NCBI RefSeq assembly: GCF_001875725.1
Contig: NZ_MLCQ01000019.1
Location: 1 to 64,000 of the forward strand
Direction: 5' to 3'
Source: Corynebacterium sp. NML140438
GTDB lineage: Bacteria > Actinomycetota > Actinomycetes > Mycobacteriales > Mycobacteriaceae
Length of the DNA stretch: 64,000 nucleotides
A program made the position numbers and the translations under genes. Position 1 is the first letter of the stretch; each line of letters opens with the position of its first letter. Positions 17,303-26,931 of this stretch are shown piece after piece. The notes below the pieces were generated by a model, which was not told the origin of the DNA, did not search any database, and saw only the letters and a program-made list of their open reading frames with translations.

Positions 17303-18397
17303 ATGGTGGATGTGTTGAACTCTTCTCCACTTTTGCAACGCCCCGGCGCCGCAGAGTTTGCAGGCACAACGCCACTCGACGCGAAGGGAGTTGCCTGGCA
17401 TTACGGGGAGCCACTCGGCGAACAGCGCGCCATGGACGCCCAGCCCGTCATCATCGACCGCTCGCAGCGCCGCGTCGTCGCGGTCGCGGGGCCCGACGCA
17501 CCAGAGTTCTTAAACAACCTCCTCTCACAAAAACTTGTCGACGCCCCCGCCGGCTTCGCAGCCTCCGCCCTCGACCTCGACGCGCAGGGCAGGCTCCTCC
17601 ACCACGCTGACGTCTTCTACGACGGCACCACGTTCTACCTCGACATGCCGTCCGCACAGTACGAAACGTTCACCGCGTTCCTGCGCAAGATGGTGTTCTG
17701 GTCCGATGTCACCATCACCGATACCGACCTGGCGATACTCACACTGATTGGCCCCGAAGGCGCCACGGAGGCCCTCGCGTCAGTCGAGGGCGCGGCATTT
17801 TCCCGGCGGGTGTCCCCGTGGACTGACCACGCGCGCTTCGACATTGCGGTTGAGCGCTCCCGGATCGAAGAGGTTGTCGATACACTGGTGGAACGCGGCG
17901 GCGTGCTCGGCGGGCTCATGGCGTTTACCGCCGAGCGCGTGCGGGCCGGCGAGCCCGAACTCAGCGCCGACTGCGACGAAAAAACCATCCCGCACGAAGC
18001 CCCGCGACTGATCAACCGGGGCGACCGCATCGCCGCCGTCCACCTGGAGAAAGGCTGCTACCGCGGGCAAGAGACCGTCGCCCGCGTGGAAAACATCGGC
18101 CGCTCCCCCCGACTGATGGTCATGCTGCAACTCGACGGCTCCGCACCCGCCGAACCCGAAACTGGCGCAACCATCCGAGTGAGCGGGCGCGCGGTTGGCA
18201 CGCTGGGCACCGTCGTCCACGACGCCGACTACGGCCCCATCGCACTGGCCCGCCTGAAACGGTCCGCGCTCAACGCGGGCACCGACGTCGACCTTGACAT
18301 CGATGGCGTCGCCGCCCGCATTGACCCCGATTCCCTCCCCACCGACGAAGGCGAGAAAGCCGGACGCAAAGCACAACAACGGTTGCGCGGCAACTAG
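17303..18397 (+). CDS. ygfZ: Folate-binding protein YgfZ
   Basis: Tetrahydrofolate-binding protein of the GcvT-like fold, 364 aa, which supports repair or maturation of some Fe-S enzymes. HLEKGCYRGQETVARVEN contains the family signature K-G-C-Y-x-G-Q-E. The N-terminal RRVVAVAGPDAPEFLNNLLSQ is also typical. A -10-like TAGTAT (17289-17294) lies 8 nt before the ATG, so the mRNA would begin at or next to the start codon. A second possible start is the GTG at 17312. Confidence 0.88.
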   Translation: MVDVLNSSPLLQRPGAAEFAGTTPLDAKGVAWHYGEPLGEQRAMDAQPVIIDRSQRRVVAVAGPDAPEFLNNLLSQKLVDAPAGFAASALDLDAQGRLLHHADVFYDGTTFYLDMPSAQYETFTAFLRKMVFWSDVTITDTDLAILTLIGPEGATEALASVEGAAFSRRVSPWTDHARFDIAVERSRIEEVVDTLVERGGVLGGLMAFTAERVRAGEPELSADCDEKTIPHEAPRLINRGDRIAAVHLEKGCYRGQETVARVENIGRSPRLMVMLQLDGSAPAEPETGATIRVSGRAVGTLGTVVHDADYGPIALARLKRSALNAGTDVDLDIDGVAARIDPDSLPTDEGEKAGRKAQQRLRGN

Positions 18398-18484
18398 GGC
18401 CAGATTCGGGCTCAGATTCGGACTCGCCTGGCAAACGCACAGGTCACCCCGCGGAGGGGAATTTTTGGGACGTTCGCGCTATTA

Positions 18485-18498
18485 TGTCCTACAGGACA
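18485..18498. promoter_or_regulatory. Promoter with palindrome at the transcription start of the DUF3073 gene
   Basis: A -10-like TATTAT at 18480-18485 is followed immediately by the inverted repeat TGTCC-TACA-GGACA (18485-18498). It would overlap the transcription start, giving a 5' leader of about 80 nt. That leader contains a GC-rich hairpin (18521-18547) before the GGGGG-containing ribosome site. The palindrome is well placed for a repressor; its regulator is unknown. Confidence 0.35.
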
Positions 18499-18574
18499 AT
18501 TAACGAATCGAAAAGCATGAGGCCGCTCCCTGCCCGGGAGCCGCCCAGAAGAACCACCTCAAGGGGGTCACGCA

Positions 18575-18781
18575 ATGGGTCGCGGACGCGCCAAAGCAAA
18601 GCAGACCAAGGTTGCTCGCCAACTGAAGTACAACTCTCCTGAAATGGACCTCGAGTCGCTCCAACGCGAGCTCGCAGGCAAAGCTCCAAAGAAGAGCTGG
18701 GAAGAGGACGACGACTACGAGGTAGATGACCAGTACGCCGATTACGCCGACTGGGATGCATACGGCACCTCAGGCCGCTAA
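18575..18781 (+). CDS. DUF3073 family small protein
   Basis: Small 68-aa protein with a very basic N-terminus (MGRGRAKAKQTKVARQLKY) and a strongly acidic C-terminus rich in Asp and Tyr. This is the DUF3073 pattern found across Actinobacteria; its function is not known. In mycobacteria a DUF3073 gene is also next to purM. It has its own promoter, a structured leader and its own terminator, so it is a single-gene transcript. Confidence 0.88.
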   Translation: MGRGRAKAKQTKVARQLKYNSPEMDLESLQRELAGKAPKKSWEEDDDYEVDDQYADYADWDAYGTSGR

Positions 18782-18797
18782 ACGTCCAACACTGACA

Positions 18798-18836
18798 AAG
18801 AACACCTGCTGCCCACCTGGGCCGCGGGTGTTCTTT
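18798..18836 (+). terminator. Intrinsic terminator after the DUF3073 gene
   Basis: AAGAACACC and GGGTGTTCTTTT form a hairpin with a T-run, 20 nt after the stop codon of the DUF3073 gene. Confidence 0.8.
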
Positions 18837-18881
18837 TGGTGCTTCTAAGCCGTCACAGGGGGCGCTTGCACCACATTCCGG

Positions 18882-19047
18882 TTTCCCCAGGTCGAAATCA
18901 GGGCGGGTGGGGGTTTGGTGCACACACAGGGACACGAGTGACAAAGGACGCAATTCCCAAACAGTACCCTGACATATCCGCAGGTCATAAAAGGACCAGA
19001 TATTAAGGGGTGCGTCCTTTGTCACTGGTCCCACTAAGGAGATACCA
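18882..19047 (+). repeat. Palindromic repeat element, copy 1
   Basis: A 90-bp core (18937-19026) has perfect 16-bp arms: AGTGACAAAGGACGCA (18937-18952) and its reverse complement (19011-19026), around a 58-nt loop. A second copy at 55164-55329 aligns without gaps. Shared blocks outside the core are TTTCCCC-GGTCG (18882) and TTTGGTGC (18914), at identical spacing in both copies. AGA-ACC follows the core. It ends only about 6 nt before the purM stop. It could be a MITE, a structured RNA or a terminator-type repeat. Confidence 0.8.
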
Positions 19048-19052
19048 AATTC

Positions 19053-20126
19053 CTAAGAGTGCCGGCCGCGAAGCACCGCGCGGGCATCCTCGCCGGCCTC
19101 GGCGGCTCGGACCTCTCCGAGCACCCAGCTGTCGATGCCACGATCCTTCAACAACGCCAGCGCCTGGTCACGATCCTCCGGCGCCACGACGGCAACCATG
19201 CCGATGCCCATATTGAAGGTCTTCTCCATCTCCTCGACCGGGACGTCGCCGACGGACTGGATGGTCTGGAAGATCGGGCCCGGGGTCCAGGTGGCACGGT
19301 CCATGTCGGCAACGAGGCCTTCAGGGATGATGCGCTCCATGTTGCCTGCCAAGCCACCGCCGGTGACGTGGCAGAAGGTGCGCACGTCGCACTCCTTGGC
19401 AAGTGCCAGGCAGTCGAGGGCGTAGATCTTGGTTGGTTCGAGGAGCTCCTCGCCGAGGGTGCGGCCGAGGGCGTCGATGTGGCCGTCGAGTGGCAGTCCG
19501 GCGCGCTCGAGCAATACGTAGCGGGCCAGGGAGTATCCGTTGGAGTGCAGGCCGGAGGACGCCATGGCGATGATGGTGTCTCCTTCGCGGACTTTGTCTG
19601 GGCCGAGGAGCTCGGAGGCTTCGACGACGCCGATGGCGGTGGCGGAGACGTCGTAGTCGTCGACGTTCATCACGCCTGGGTGCTCCGCGGTCTCGCCGCC
19701 GAGAAGGGCGCAGCCAGCCTGGACGCAGCCCTCGGCGATGCCGGAAACAATGTCGGCTACCTTCTCGGGGACGACCTTGCCGATCGCGATGTAGTCCTGC
19801 AGGAAGAGTGGTTCGGCACCACAGACGACGAGGTCGTCGACGCACATGGCGACCAGGTCGATGCCGATGGTGTCGTGCTTGTCCATCGCCTGAGCGACGG
19901 CCAGCTTGGTACCGACGCCGTCGGATCCGGCCGCGAGCAGCGGCTCCTTGTACTTGCCCAAGGCGAACAGGCCGGCGAAACCGCCGATGCCGCCTTGGAC
20001 CTCGGGGCGGGTGGCGCGCTTCGCCAGTGGAGCAAGCAGCTCGACGGCCTTGTCGCCGGCTTCGATGGAGACACCAGCGGCCTCGTAGGACACGCCTGAG
20101 TCTGCTGGGGTGGTGTGGTCGGTCAT
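19053..20126 (-). CDS. purM: Phosphoribosylformylglycinamidine cyclo-ligase (AIR synthetase)
   Basis: Fifth step of purine synthesis: ATP-dependent closure of FGAM to AIR. The 357-aa length is normal. The N-terminus contains GVSYEAAGVSIEAGDKAVE. The family signature stretch is SDGVGTKLAVAQAMDKHD, and HVTGGGLAGNMERIIPEGL is the conserved C-half motif. The start overlaps the purF stop by 4 nt, so purF-purM is a coupled pair. It is convergent with the DUF3073 gene; repeat copy 1 separates them. Confidence 0.97.
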   Translation of the reverse strand: MTDHTTPADSGVSYEAAGVSIEAGDKAVELLAPLAKRATRPEVQGGIGGFAGLFALGKYKEPLLAAGSDGVGTKLAVAQAMDKHDTIGIDLVAMCVDDLVVCGAEPLFLQDYIAIGKVVPEKVADIVSGIAEGCVQAGCALLGGETAEHPGVMNVDDYDVSATAIGVVEASELLGPDKVREGDTIIAMASSGLHSNGYSLARYVLLERAGLPLDGHIDALGRTLGEELLEPTKIYALDCLALAKECDVRTFCHVTGGGLAGNMERIIPEGLVADMDRATWTPGPIFQTIQSVGDVPVEEMEKTFNMGIGMVAVVAPEDRDQALALLKDRGIDSWVLGEVRAAEAGEDARAVLRGRHS

Positions 20127-21616
20127 GATGCGTTTTCACCTTTCTGAAGACGACGGACAAGATCTGCGTTGTGGTTACCCTCCGGGAGGCCGAGTGGGTA
20201 CTCTCCCGTGAAGCAGGCCGCGCAGAGGTTGGAGGCTGGCTGGTTGGTGGAGGCGATCATGTCCTCGGTGGTGACGAACGCCAGGGAGTCCGCACCCACC
20301 ATGGTCCTGATGGACTCGGCGACGACTTCTTCGTTGCCGCCGCGCCCGTGGTTGGCGATGAGCTCGCCGGGGCTGGCGAAGTCGATGCCGTAGAAGCACG
20401 GCCACTTCACCGGTGGTGAAGCGATGCGCACGTGTACTTCGGCGGCGCCGGCTTCGCGCAGCATCCGGATCAGTTTGCGCTGGGTGTTGCCGCGCACGAT
20501 GGAGTCGTCGACAACGACGAGCTTCTTGCCCTCGATGACTTCGCGCACCGGGTTCAGCTTCAGGCGCAGGCCGAGTTGGCGCAGCGTGTCGGAGGGTTGG
20601 ATGAAGGTGCGGCCGACGTAGGCGTTCTTCATCATGCCCTGCTTGAACGGGATGCCGGATTCTTCGGCGTAGCCGATGGCGGCCGGGGTGCCGGACTCTG
20701 GGACCGGCATGACCAGGTCGGCGTCGACGGGTGCGACGCGGGCCAGGCGGCGCCCGATGTCGATGCGGGCGCTGTTGACGGATTGGCCGTCGACAACTGA
20801 GTCGGGGCGGGCGACGTAGACGTACTCGAACACGCAGTGCGCGTGTGGTGCGTCGGCGAAGCGTTCGGAGTGGACGCCGGTCTCGTCGATGGCGATGAGC
20901 TCGCCTGGTTCGATGTCCCGGACGAAGGAGGCACCCACGATGTCGAGGGCGCACGTTTCGGATGCGACGACCCAACCGCGTTCCAGGCGGCCGAGGCACA
21001 GCGGGCGCACGCCGTGTGGGTCGCGGGCCGCGTAGAGAGTTTTGCCGTCGGTCACCATGAAGCAGAACGCTCCCTTGACGCGCGGCAGGAGTTGGCGCGC
21101 GGAGTCCAGGAGGGTGACGTCGTCGCGGATGGCGTCGGCGAGCAGGGCGGAGACAACTGCCGTGTCGGAGGAGGAGCCTTGGCCCTCTACCCCGTCGGCT
21201 GGGATGAGCTTGCGTTCCACGGCCTCGCGCTGCAACTCGACGTAGTTGGTCAGGTTACCGTTGTGCGCCAGCGCGACGTCGGTGCCGTTGGGGCTAACGC
21301 GGTACATCGGCTGCACGTTGTCCCACGAGTTGTTGCCCGCCGTGGAGTAACGGGTGTGGCCGATGGCGACGTCGCCTTGCAGCGCGCCGAGCGTCGGCTC
21401 GTCAAAGATTTGGCTCACCAGCCCGATGTCTTTGAACACCACCACTTGTTCGTGGTCGCCCACAGCGATACCCGCGCCTTCCTGGCCGCGGTGCTGGAGG
21501 GCAAATAGTCCGAAATATGTCAGTTTTGATACGTCTTCACCGGGCGCCCAAACGCCGAACACACCGCACTCTTCGCGCGGCGTGTCATCCCCGATGTATT
21601 CCTCTTCGGTTCGCAC
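20123..21616 (-). CDS. purF: Amidophosphoribosyltransferase (Fe-S type)
   Basis: First committed step of purine synthesis: PRPP plus glutamine to phosphoribosylamine. PREECGVFGVW contains the N-terminal nucleophile Cys, exposed after propeptide cleavage. VVVDDSIVRGNT is the PRPP loop. Four separated cysteines (HAHCVFEY, KWPCFYG and NLCAACF) match the [4Fe-4S] type known from B. subtilis PurF. I take the GTG at 21616 as start, since a -10-like TAGAGT ends just upstream; an alternative TTG at 21634 has no ribosome site. Confidence 0.95.
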   Translation of the reverse strand: MRTEEEYIGDDTPREECGVFGVWAPGEDVSKLTYFGLFALQHRGQEGAGIAVGDHEQVVVFKDIGLVSQIFDEPTLGALQGDVAIGHTRYSTAGNNSWDNVQPMYRVSPNGTDVALAHNGNLTNYVELQREAVERKLIPADGVEGQGSSSDTAVVSALLADAIRDDVTLLDSARQLLPRVKGAFCFMVTDGKTLYAARDPHGVRPLCLGRLERGWVVASETCALDIVGASFVRDIEPGELIAIDETGVHSERFADAPHAHCVFEYVYVARPDSVVDGQSVNSARIDIGRRLARVAPVDADLVMPVPESGTPAAIGYAEESGIPFKQGMMKNAYVGRTFIQPSDTLRQLGLRLKLNPVREVIEGKKLVVVDDSIVRGNTQRKLIRMLREAGAAEVHVRIASPPVKWPCFYGIDFASPGELIANHGRGGNEEVVAESIRTMVGADSLAFVTTEDMIASTNQPASNLCAACFTGEYPLGLPEGNHNADLVRRLQKGENAS

Positions 21617-21637
21617 GTGCTCTACTCTAACCAACGC

Positions 21638-22048
21638 TTAGGGGCGAAGGGGTAGAACGGGCAGCCCTTTTTGGACTTCGTGGGCTCGGGAGCCGGAGGC
21701 GTCGATACGCCCGGCGCGAACTTCTTCCTCGAAAGTGGCACGACCTGTGGCGATTCGCAGCCAGGTGGTCGGGTCCATTTCGACGACGTTGGGCGGGGTG
21801 CCGCGGGTGTGGCGGGGGCCTTCGACGCATTGCACGGCAACAAACGGGGGTATTCGCAGCTCTACTGTGTGCCCGGGCATTTCGTGGGCGAGGGTGCGGG
21901 CGGTGCGTCGCACGGCGTCGGCAAGCAGGGCCCTGCCGGGCTTGTCGACGCCCTCTTCGCCCAACAGCCAGTCCTTGATAGCCAGGACGGCCGCTCGTGT
22001 CGCCGCCGGGTCCACCTCTGTCTTCTTCTGTGCCTTCCTCTGTGCCAT
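21638..22048 (-). CDS. Sterol carrier family protein
   Basis: Small basic-then-mixed protein of about 136 aa starting MAQRKAQKKTEVD. The pattern AHEMPGHTVELRIPPFVAV and VEMDPTTWLRIATGR is that of actinobacterial sterol-carrier-type (SCP2-like) proteins encoded beside purF. Ligand and role are not known. The start is uncertain: ATG 22048 or 22057. The upstream frame overlaps the start of the divergent thioesterase gene (22074), so longer starts are unlikely. It ends just before the purF promoter and may be transcribed with purF and purM. Confidence 0.7.
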   Translation of the reverse strand: MAQRKAQKKTEVDPAATRAAVLAIKDWLLGEEGVDKPGRALLADAVRRTARTLAHEMPGHTVELRIPPFVAVQCVEGPRHTRGTPPNVVEMDPTTWLRIATGRATFEEEVRAGRIDASGSRAHEVQKGLPVLPLRP

Positions 22049-22073
22049 GGATTTCATATTATGCTGTGGTGCC

Positions 22074-23054
22074 ATGAAGTCTCCTTCCATCACGCTGCGT
22101 TTCATGGCGGCTCCAACAGATGTTCTCCACGCGGGCGCCCAGGGTGTCTCCGGTGGCCGTGTGTTGCAGTGGATCGACAAGGCGGCATATGCGTGTGCCG
22201 CGCAGTGGTCATCGACCTACTGTGTGACCGCTTACGTCGGCCACATCCACTTCACCCGACCGATCCCGTCGGGCCACATTGTGGAGGTCCGCTCCCGGAT
22301 CGCGATGACTGGCCGCACTTCCATGCACATCGTCAACGAAGTGCTCTCGGCAGACCCGCGGGAAGGTGTTTTCACCCGCGCGTGCGACTGCCTGGTGATT
22401 TTCGTGGCAAAGGACGCAACTGGGCGCCCGACGCCGGTCCCGACGTTCGTGCCGAGCAACGACGAGGAGCGCCGCGTGGAGGCCGCAGCCGTCTCCCGCA
22501 TCGACCTACGCAAGGCCATCGAGGCGTCCATGCTGGAACAGACCTACACCGACGACTCGACCGCACCGCGCACCATCCATCGCTTCCTTGCGAAGCCGAC
22601 GGACATCAACTGGGGCGGCGACGTCCACGGTGGCACCGCCATGGAGTGGATCGACGAGGCGGGCATGGCCTGCACTATGGAGTGGTCCGGGGAGCGCACC
22701 GCCGCGGTGTACGCGGGCGGCATCCGCTTCTACAAGCCGGTCCACATCGGCGACCTCATCGAGGTGGAGGCGCGCCTGACCAGGACGGATTCCCGCTCGA
22801 TGCACACCTCGATCTTCGTGCGATCCGGGGATCCGCGCGGCGGGCGCGAGTCACTGCAGAACGCGATTCACGCCACGGTGACCTATATCGGCATCGACAT
22901 CGACGGCAACCCGCTTCCCGCCCGCAAGTTCACCCCAGTCACGGACGAGGACAAACGCCTTTGGGAGCACACGCAGACGCTCAAGGACCTGCGTGCGCAG
23001 TACGAGCCGGAGCCGCTGGTGCGCCCAGACGATGCGCAGCAGCGCGTCGACTAG
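22074..23054 (+). CDS. Acyl-CoA thioesterase, double hotdog
   Basis: Hydrolyses acyl-CoA to free acid and CoA. The 326-aa protein has two hotdog domains. The first has AQGVSGGRVLQWIDKAAY and the second WGGDVHGGTAMEWIDEAGM, each the G-G-x-x-x-x-W-I/M-D-x-A motif of the BFIT/ACOT family. HFTRPIPSGHIVEV and RFYKPVHIGDLIEV are the matching second motifs. Chain-length preference cannot be read. Divergent from the sterol-carrier-type gene with 25 nt between, so the promoters overlap. Confidence 0.85.
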   Translation: MKSPSITLRFMAAPTDVLHAGAQGVSGGRVLQWIDKAAYACAAQWSSTYCVTAYVGHIHFTRPIPSGHIVEVRSRIAMTGRTSMHIVNEVLSADPREGVFTRACDCLVIFVAKDATGRPTPVPTFVPSNDEERRVEAAAVSRIDLRKAIEASMLEQTYTDDSTAPRTIHRFLAKPTDINWGGDVHGGTAMEWIDEAGMACTMEWSGERTAAVYAGGIRFYKPVHIGDLIEVEARLTRTDSRSMHTSIFVRSGDPRGGRESLQNAIHATVTYIGIDIDGNPLPARKFTPVTDEDKRLWEHTQTLKDLRAQYEPEPLVRPDDAQQRVD

Positions 23055-23065
23055 TGGCTGTGTCA

Positions 23066-23653
23066 ATGCTGAGGCGAAGCGTCGCGACGCTGGCCGCTGG
23101 GGCCTGCCTCGCCGGGTCGATGGCGGGCTGCGCCGCACCCCAGCCGAAAACGTCCACCGTGCTGCAGTTCCGTCAACCCGCCGCAATCACCCTCCCCGGT
23201 GATAAAGGCGGGGCGTACCACTTCCGGGCCCGCGTGGAGAACCCCCGCGTCATCTCAGGGCAGGAGGCGCGCAGCCGCGTCAGCAACTACACCAACGCCG
23301 ATACCGCGCTCGCCGACGTGACCCAGGTGCGATGCTTCGACATCAGCTACGTGTACACCGGCAACACCACAGGCGACAGCCCCGACGAAACCGTGCTCAG
23401 CCCCGACATCACCGTCGTCGGCAACAACAACGTGGCGGCGAACCGCGTGCGCAACTTTGCCACCCAGCTCTGCGACACCGTTGAACTCCCCGGCCTGCCG
23501 CGAAACCCGCAAGAACTCGTCCCCAACCAGACCTACAACCAGACTTTCGTCAGCTTCTCCGTCGACGACGCCTCCCAGCCCGGCGTTGAGGCGACGGGCC
23601 TGCGCATGGAAACGCCGCCAGGCACCGTGATGACCTGGCGGCATAACCTCTAA
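23066..23653 (+). CDS. Predicted lipoprotein of unknown function
   Basis: A 195-aa protein with a signal peptide MLRRSVATLAAGACLAG and lipobox SMAGC, so probably attached to the outer face of the membrane. The mature part is mainly beta-type with no domain I recognise; two cysteines (near VRCFDIS and TQLCDTV) could pair. Starts at GTG 23054 or 23060 are also possible; the first of these would overlap the thioesterase stop. Convergent with purL. Confidence 0.65.
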   Translation: MLRRSVATLAAGACLAGSMAGCAAPQPKTSTVLQFRQPAAITLPGDKGGAYHFRARVENPRVISGQEARSRVSNYTNADTALADVTQVRCFDISYVYTGNTTGDSPDETVLSPDITVVGNNNVAANRVRNFATQLCDTVELPGLPRNPQELVPNQTYNQTFVSFSVDDASQPGVEATGLRMETPPGTVMTWRHNL

Positions 23654-23663
23654 ATCGCGCTAG

Positions 23664-25937
23664 CTACAGCGCTGCGTTCGGGGCCGTCGCGTTGCCGAAG
23701 AGCGCCGGCAACGTGTTCGCCCACGCATCCGCCAACGCGGCGACCGTGACGGAACGCTCACCGAAGGTGATGCGGCCGTCGTCGGTCGTCGTACCCAGCA
23801 CGTGGGCTGGGACGCCGGTGGCGTTTGCGCGCTCGATGGTGGCGTCGACAAGCGATGGATCCACCGCAACGAGCACACGGGACGCGGACTCGGAGAACAG
23901 CGCGGTGAACGCGTCCTCGTGGACCGCCGAAAGATCCAGCTCAGCGCCCTTACCGGAGCCAAGCAGCATCTCGAAGACAGCCTGGGACAAGCCACCCTCC
24001 GACAGGTCGTGCGCGGCGAGGATGTCCTTGTTCGCGTGCAGCAACTCGCCGAGGCGCTCCTCGTTCGCGAGGTCCACCTGCGGCGGCAGGCCGCTCAAGC
24101 CCTGGCCGGAGATGCCCTGCCACACCGAACCGCCGAACTCAGCCTTCGTGTCACCGAGCACGAGCAGGGTCTGCTGCCCCTCACCCTTCGGCAGGCGGTG
24201 CGGGATTGCATCGTTGACGTCCTCGATCACGCCGAGCACACCCACGACTGGGGTCGGCAGGATCGGCGTTTCGCCGGTCTGATTGTAGAAGGAGACGTTG
24301 CCGCCGGAGACCGGGATCTCCATCTCGGCGGCGCCATCAGCGAGGCCGTGGATGGCTTCGCGGAACTGCCACATCACGTCTGGGTTCTCAGGGGAACCGA
24401 AGTTGAGGCAGTTCGTCACCGCGACCGGCTTCGCGCCGGTGACCACGACGTTGCGGTACGCCTCTGCGAGCGCGAGGCGCACGCCCATGTTCGGGTCCAG
24501 GTAGGTGTAGCGCCCAGACGCGTCCGTGGAGATAGCCACGCCGCGCGAGGTCTCCTCATTGATGCGCAACACGCCCGCATCCGAGTACTGGGCCTGCACA
24601 GTATTGCCGCGCACGTAGCGGTCGTACTGCTGGGTGATGAAGTCACGCGAGCACAGCGCCGGGGAGGCAACCATCTTCAGCCAGGTGCCCTCCAGGTCCT
24701 CCGAGGTATCGACGTCCGTCTTCGCCTGCACGCCGTCAAGCCACTCAGGGCGTGCGTACGGGCGGTCGTAAACCGGCCCTTCGTCGATCGATGACGGCGG
24801 CGCGTCCAGCACCAGCTCGCCCTTGTGGTAGACGAGGTAGCGGTCCTTCTCATCGGTGACCTCACCGATCACGGCCGCGCCGACCTCCCACTTCGCGCAG
24901 ATCTCCATGAAGCGATCCACGTTCTCAGGGGTCACCACGGCGCACATACGCTCCTGGGACTCGGAAGCCAGGATCTCGGCCGCGCTCATGTTTTCAGCGC
25001 GCAGTGGCACGTTGTCCAGGTTAACAGTCATGCCTCCGTCGCCTGCCGCCGCCAGCTCGGAGGTCGCGCACGCAAGGCCACCGCCGCCAAGGTCCTGAAT
25101 ACCGACGACAACGCCGGCCTTGTACAGCTCAAGACAGCACTCGATGAGCACCTTCTCCGCGAACGGATCACCCACCTGGACTGCTGGAAGCTTGCGCTCC
25201 TCGCCTTCCTCGAAGGTCGCCGAGCCCAGCACCGACACGCCGCCGATGCCGTCGAGGCCCGTGCGGGAGCCGAAGAGCACAACCTTGTTGCCCGTGCCGG
25301 ACGCAAACGCCAGCTTCAGGTCGTCGACCTTCAGCGTGCCCACGCACAGCGCGTTGACCAGCGGGTTGCCCGCGTACGCCTCATCGAAGACGGTCTCGCC
25401 ACCGATGTTTGGCAGGCCCAGCGAGTTGCCGTAGCCGCCCACACCGTGCACCACGCCAGGCAGGACACGCTTGGTGTCCGGCGCGTCGGCGGGGCCGAAG
25501 CGCAGCTGGTCCATCACCGCGATCGGGCGCGCGCCCATCGCCATGATGTCGCGAACGATGCCGCCCACGCCGGTCGCGGCACCCTGGTAGGGCTCCACGA
25601 AGGATGGGTGGTTGTGGCTCTCCACGCGGAAGGTCACCGCGTCGCCATCACCGATGTCGACGACGCCTGCATTCTCGCCGATACCGGCCAGAATTTTCGA
25701 CGCCATTTCCTCTGTCATCGTCTCCCCGAAGTAGCGCAGGTGCACCTTGGAGGACTTGTACGAGCAGTGCTCGGACCACATGACGGAGTACACCGTCAGC
25801 TCCGCATCCGTCGGGCGGCGACCCAGGATGTGCTTGATCTTTTCGTACTCGTCGGTCTTCAGGCCAAGCTCCGCGTAGGGCTGCTCCAGCTCAGGAGTCT
25901 GCGCGGCGTGCTCCACCGTATCGTTATGTACAGTCAT
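23664..25937 (-). CDS. purL: FGAM synthase large subunit (short-type PurL)
   Basis: Converts FGAR to FGAM using ATP and ammonia from PurQ. The 757-aa length is the short form that needs PurQ and PurS as separate subunits, both encoded just upstream. [35 protein letters not shown] and the second half [13 protein letters not shown] are diagnostic. [14 protein letters not shown] lies at the domain joint. It starts 8 nt after the purQ stop. Confidence 0.97.
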   Translation of the reverse strand: MTVHNDTVEHAAQTPELEQPYAELGLKTDEYEKIKHILGRRPTDAELTVYSVMWSEHCSYKSSKVHLRYFGETMTEEMASKILAGIGENAGVVDIGDGDAVTFRVESHNHPSFVEPYQGAATGVGGIVRDIMAMGARPIAVMDQLRFGPADAPDTKRVLPGVVHGVGGYGNSLGLPNIGGETVFDEAYAGNPLVNALCVGTLKVDDLKLAFASGTGNKVVLFGSRTGLDGIGGVSVLGSATFEEGEERKLPAVQVGDPFAEKVLIECCLELYKAGVVVGIQDLGGGGLACATSELAAAGDGGMTVNLDNVPLRAENMSAAEILASESQERMCAVVTPENVDRFMEICAKWEVGAAVIGEVTDEKDRYLVYHKGELVLDAPPSSIDEGPVYDRPYARPEWLDGVQAKTDVDTSEDLEGTWLKMVASPALCSRDFITQQYDRYVRGNTVQAQYSDAGVLRINEETSRGVAISTDASGRYTYLDPNMGVRLALAEAYRNVVVTGAKPVAVTNCLNFGSPENPDVMWQFREAIHGLADGAAEMEIPVSGGNVSFYNQTGETPILPTPVVGVLGVIEDVNDAIPHRLPKGEGQQTLLVLGDTKAEFGGSVWQGISGQGLSGLPPQVDLANEERLGELLHANKDILAAHDLSEGGLSQAVFEMLLGSGKGAELDLSAVHEDAFTALFSESASRVLVAVDPSLVDATIERANATGVPAHVLGTTTDDGRITFGERSVTVAALADAWANTLPALFGNATAPNAAL

Positions 25938-25945
25938 TGTTTTCC

Positions 25946-26617
25946 CTACGCTCCGATCGAAGAAATAGCGGACAAGAACAGCCCGAGCCCGTCCGTCGAC
26001 GGCCCCGTGAGCGCCTCAATCGCGTGTTCCGGGTGCGGCATGAGCCCCACGATGCGACCGTTTTCGCTCGTGACGCCCGCAATGGCGTTGATGGAGCCGT
26101 TGAAGTTATCCGTGTAGCGGAACACCACGCGGCCTTCCTTCTCCAGCTGCTCGATGGTCTCTGCGGACGCCTGGAAGCGGCCCTCGCCGTGCTTCGCCGG
26201 TACGAGGATCTTGTCCCCCTCGCTGAAGCGGTTGGTCCACGCGGTCTCCGCGTTCGCCACCTCAAGGTAGGTGTCCACGCAGTGGAAGTTCAGGTGCTGG
26301 TTACGGGTCAGCGCGCCTGGCAGCAGGCCGGCCTCGGTGAGGATCTGGAAACCGTTGCAGATGCCCAGCACCGGCATGCCCTTCTTCGCAGCCTCCACCA
26401 CAGCGCCCATCATTGGGGCCTGTGCGGCGATGGCGCCGGAACGCAAATAGTCCCCGTAGGAGAACCCACCGGGGACCACGACGGCGTCAACACCCGTCAA
26501 ATCTTCATCAGCGTGCCACAGCGACTTCGGCTGTGCGCCAGCCAGGCGGACGGCACGCAACGCGTCGACGTCGTCGAGCGTGCCTGGGAACGTGATTACA
26601 CCGATGGTTGCCGTCAT
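25946..26617 (-). CDS. purQ: FGAM synthase glutaminase subunit
   Basis: Class I glutamine amidotransferase, 223 aa, that releases ammonia for Pur[13 protein letters not shown] contains the nucleophile Cys, and MPHPEHAIE carries the His and Glu of the triad. The N-terminus has IGVITFPGT and [11 protein letters not shown] as in PurQ. Its start overlaps the purS stop by 4 nt. Confidence 0.97.
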   Translation of the reverse strand: MTATIGVITFPGTLDDVDALRAVRLAGAQPKSLWHADEDLTGVDAVVVPGGFSYGDYLRSGAIAAQAPMMGAVVEAAKKGMPVLGICNGFQILTEAGLLPGALTRNQHLNFHCVDTYLEVANAETAWTNRFSEGDKILVPAKHGEGRFQASAETIEQLEKEGRVVFRYTDNFNGSINAIAGVTSENGRIVGLMPHPEHAIEALTGPSTDGLGLFLSAISSIGA

Positions 26618-26844
26618 CGAACAACCTCGAAGTCTTCAATCACCATATTTGCCAGGAGGGTTTCGGCGACGCGCTTGAGCTCATCGTCGGACACGGTGTC
26701 GTCAACTTCGATTTCAAAGCGCTTGCCCTGACGTACGTCCTCGACACCGTTCACCCCGATTCTGCCAAGCGCGCGCAGGACAGCTTGGCCCTGCGGATCC
26801 AAAATTTCAGCCTTCGGCATGACATTTACCACGACTTTTGCCAT
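26614..26844 (-). CDS. purS: FGAM synthase subunit PurS
   Basis: Small bridging subunit (76 aa) that holds PurQ and PurL together. The sequence [19 protein letters not shown] and [11 protein letters not shown] matches PurS. The ATG at 26844 is chosen because AAAGGA lies 7 nt before it, rather than the longer frame from 26871. First gene of purSQL; a -10-like TATACT is present at about 26890 on the minus strand. Confidence 0.95.
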   Translation of the reverse strand: MAKVVVNVMPKAEILDPQGQAVLRALGRIGVNGVEDVRQGKRFEIEVDDTVSDDELKRVAETLLANMVIEDFEVVR

Positions 26845-26931
26845 GAGAATCCTTTGTGTCTCGGAGGTCATTACGACGAAGACAGTATAACGAACGGATC
26901 TCGCCCGCGGGAGTCCTTTCTTTTGGGGCTG

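Noticed and set aside
21671..23053. N-terminal part of a 660-codon frame before the lipoprotein
   Set aside because: Lies over the sterol-carrier-type and thioesterase genes in other frames; only the final part from 23066 looks like a protein (signal peptide and lipobox).
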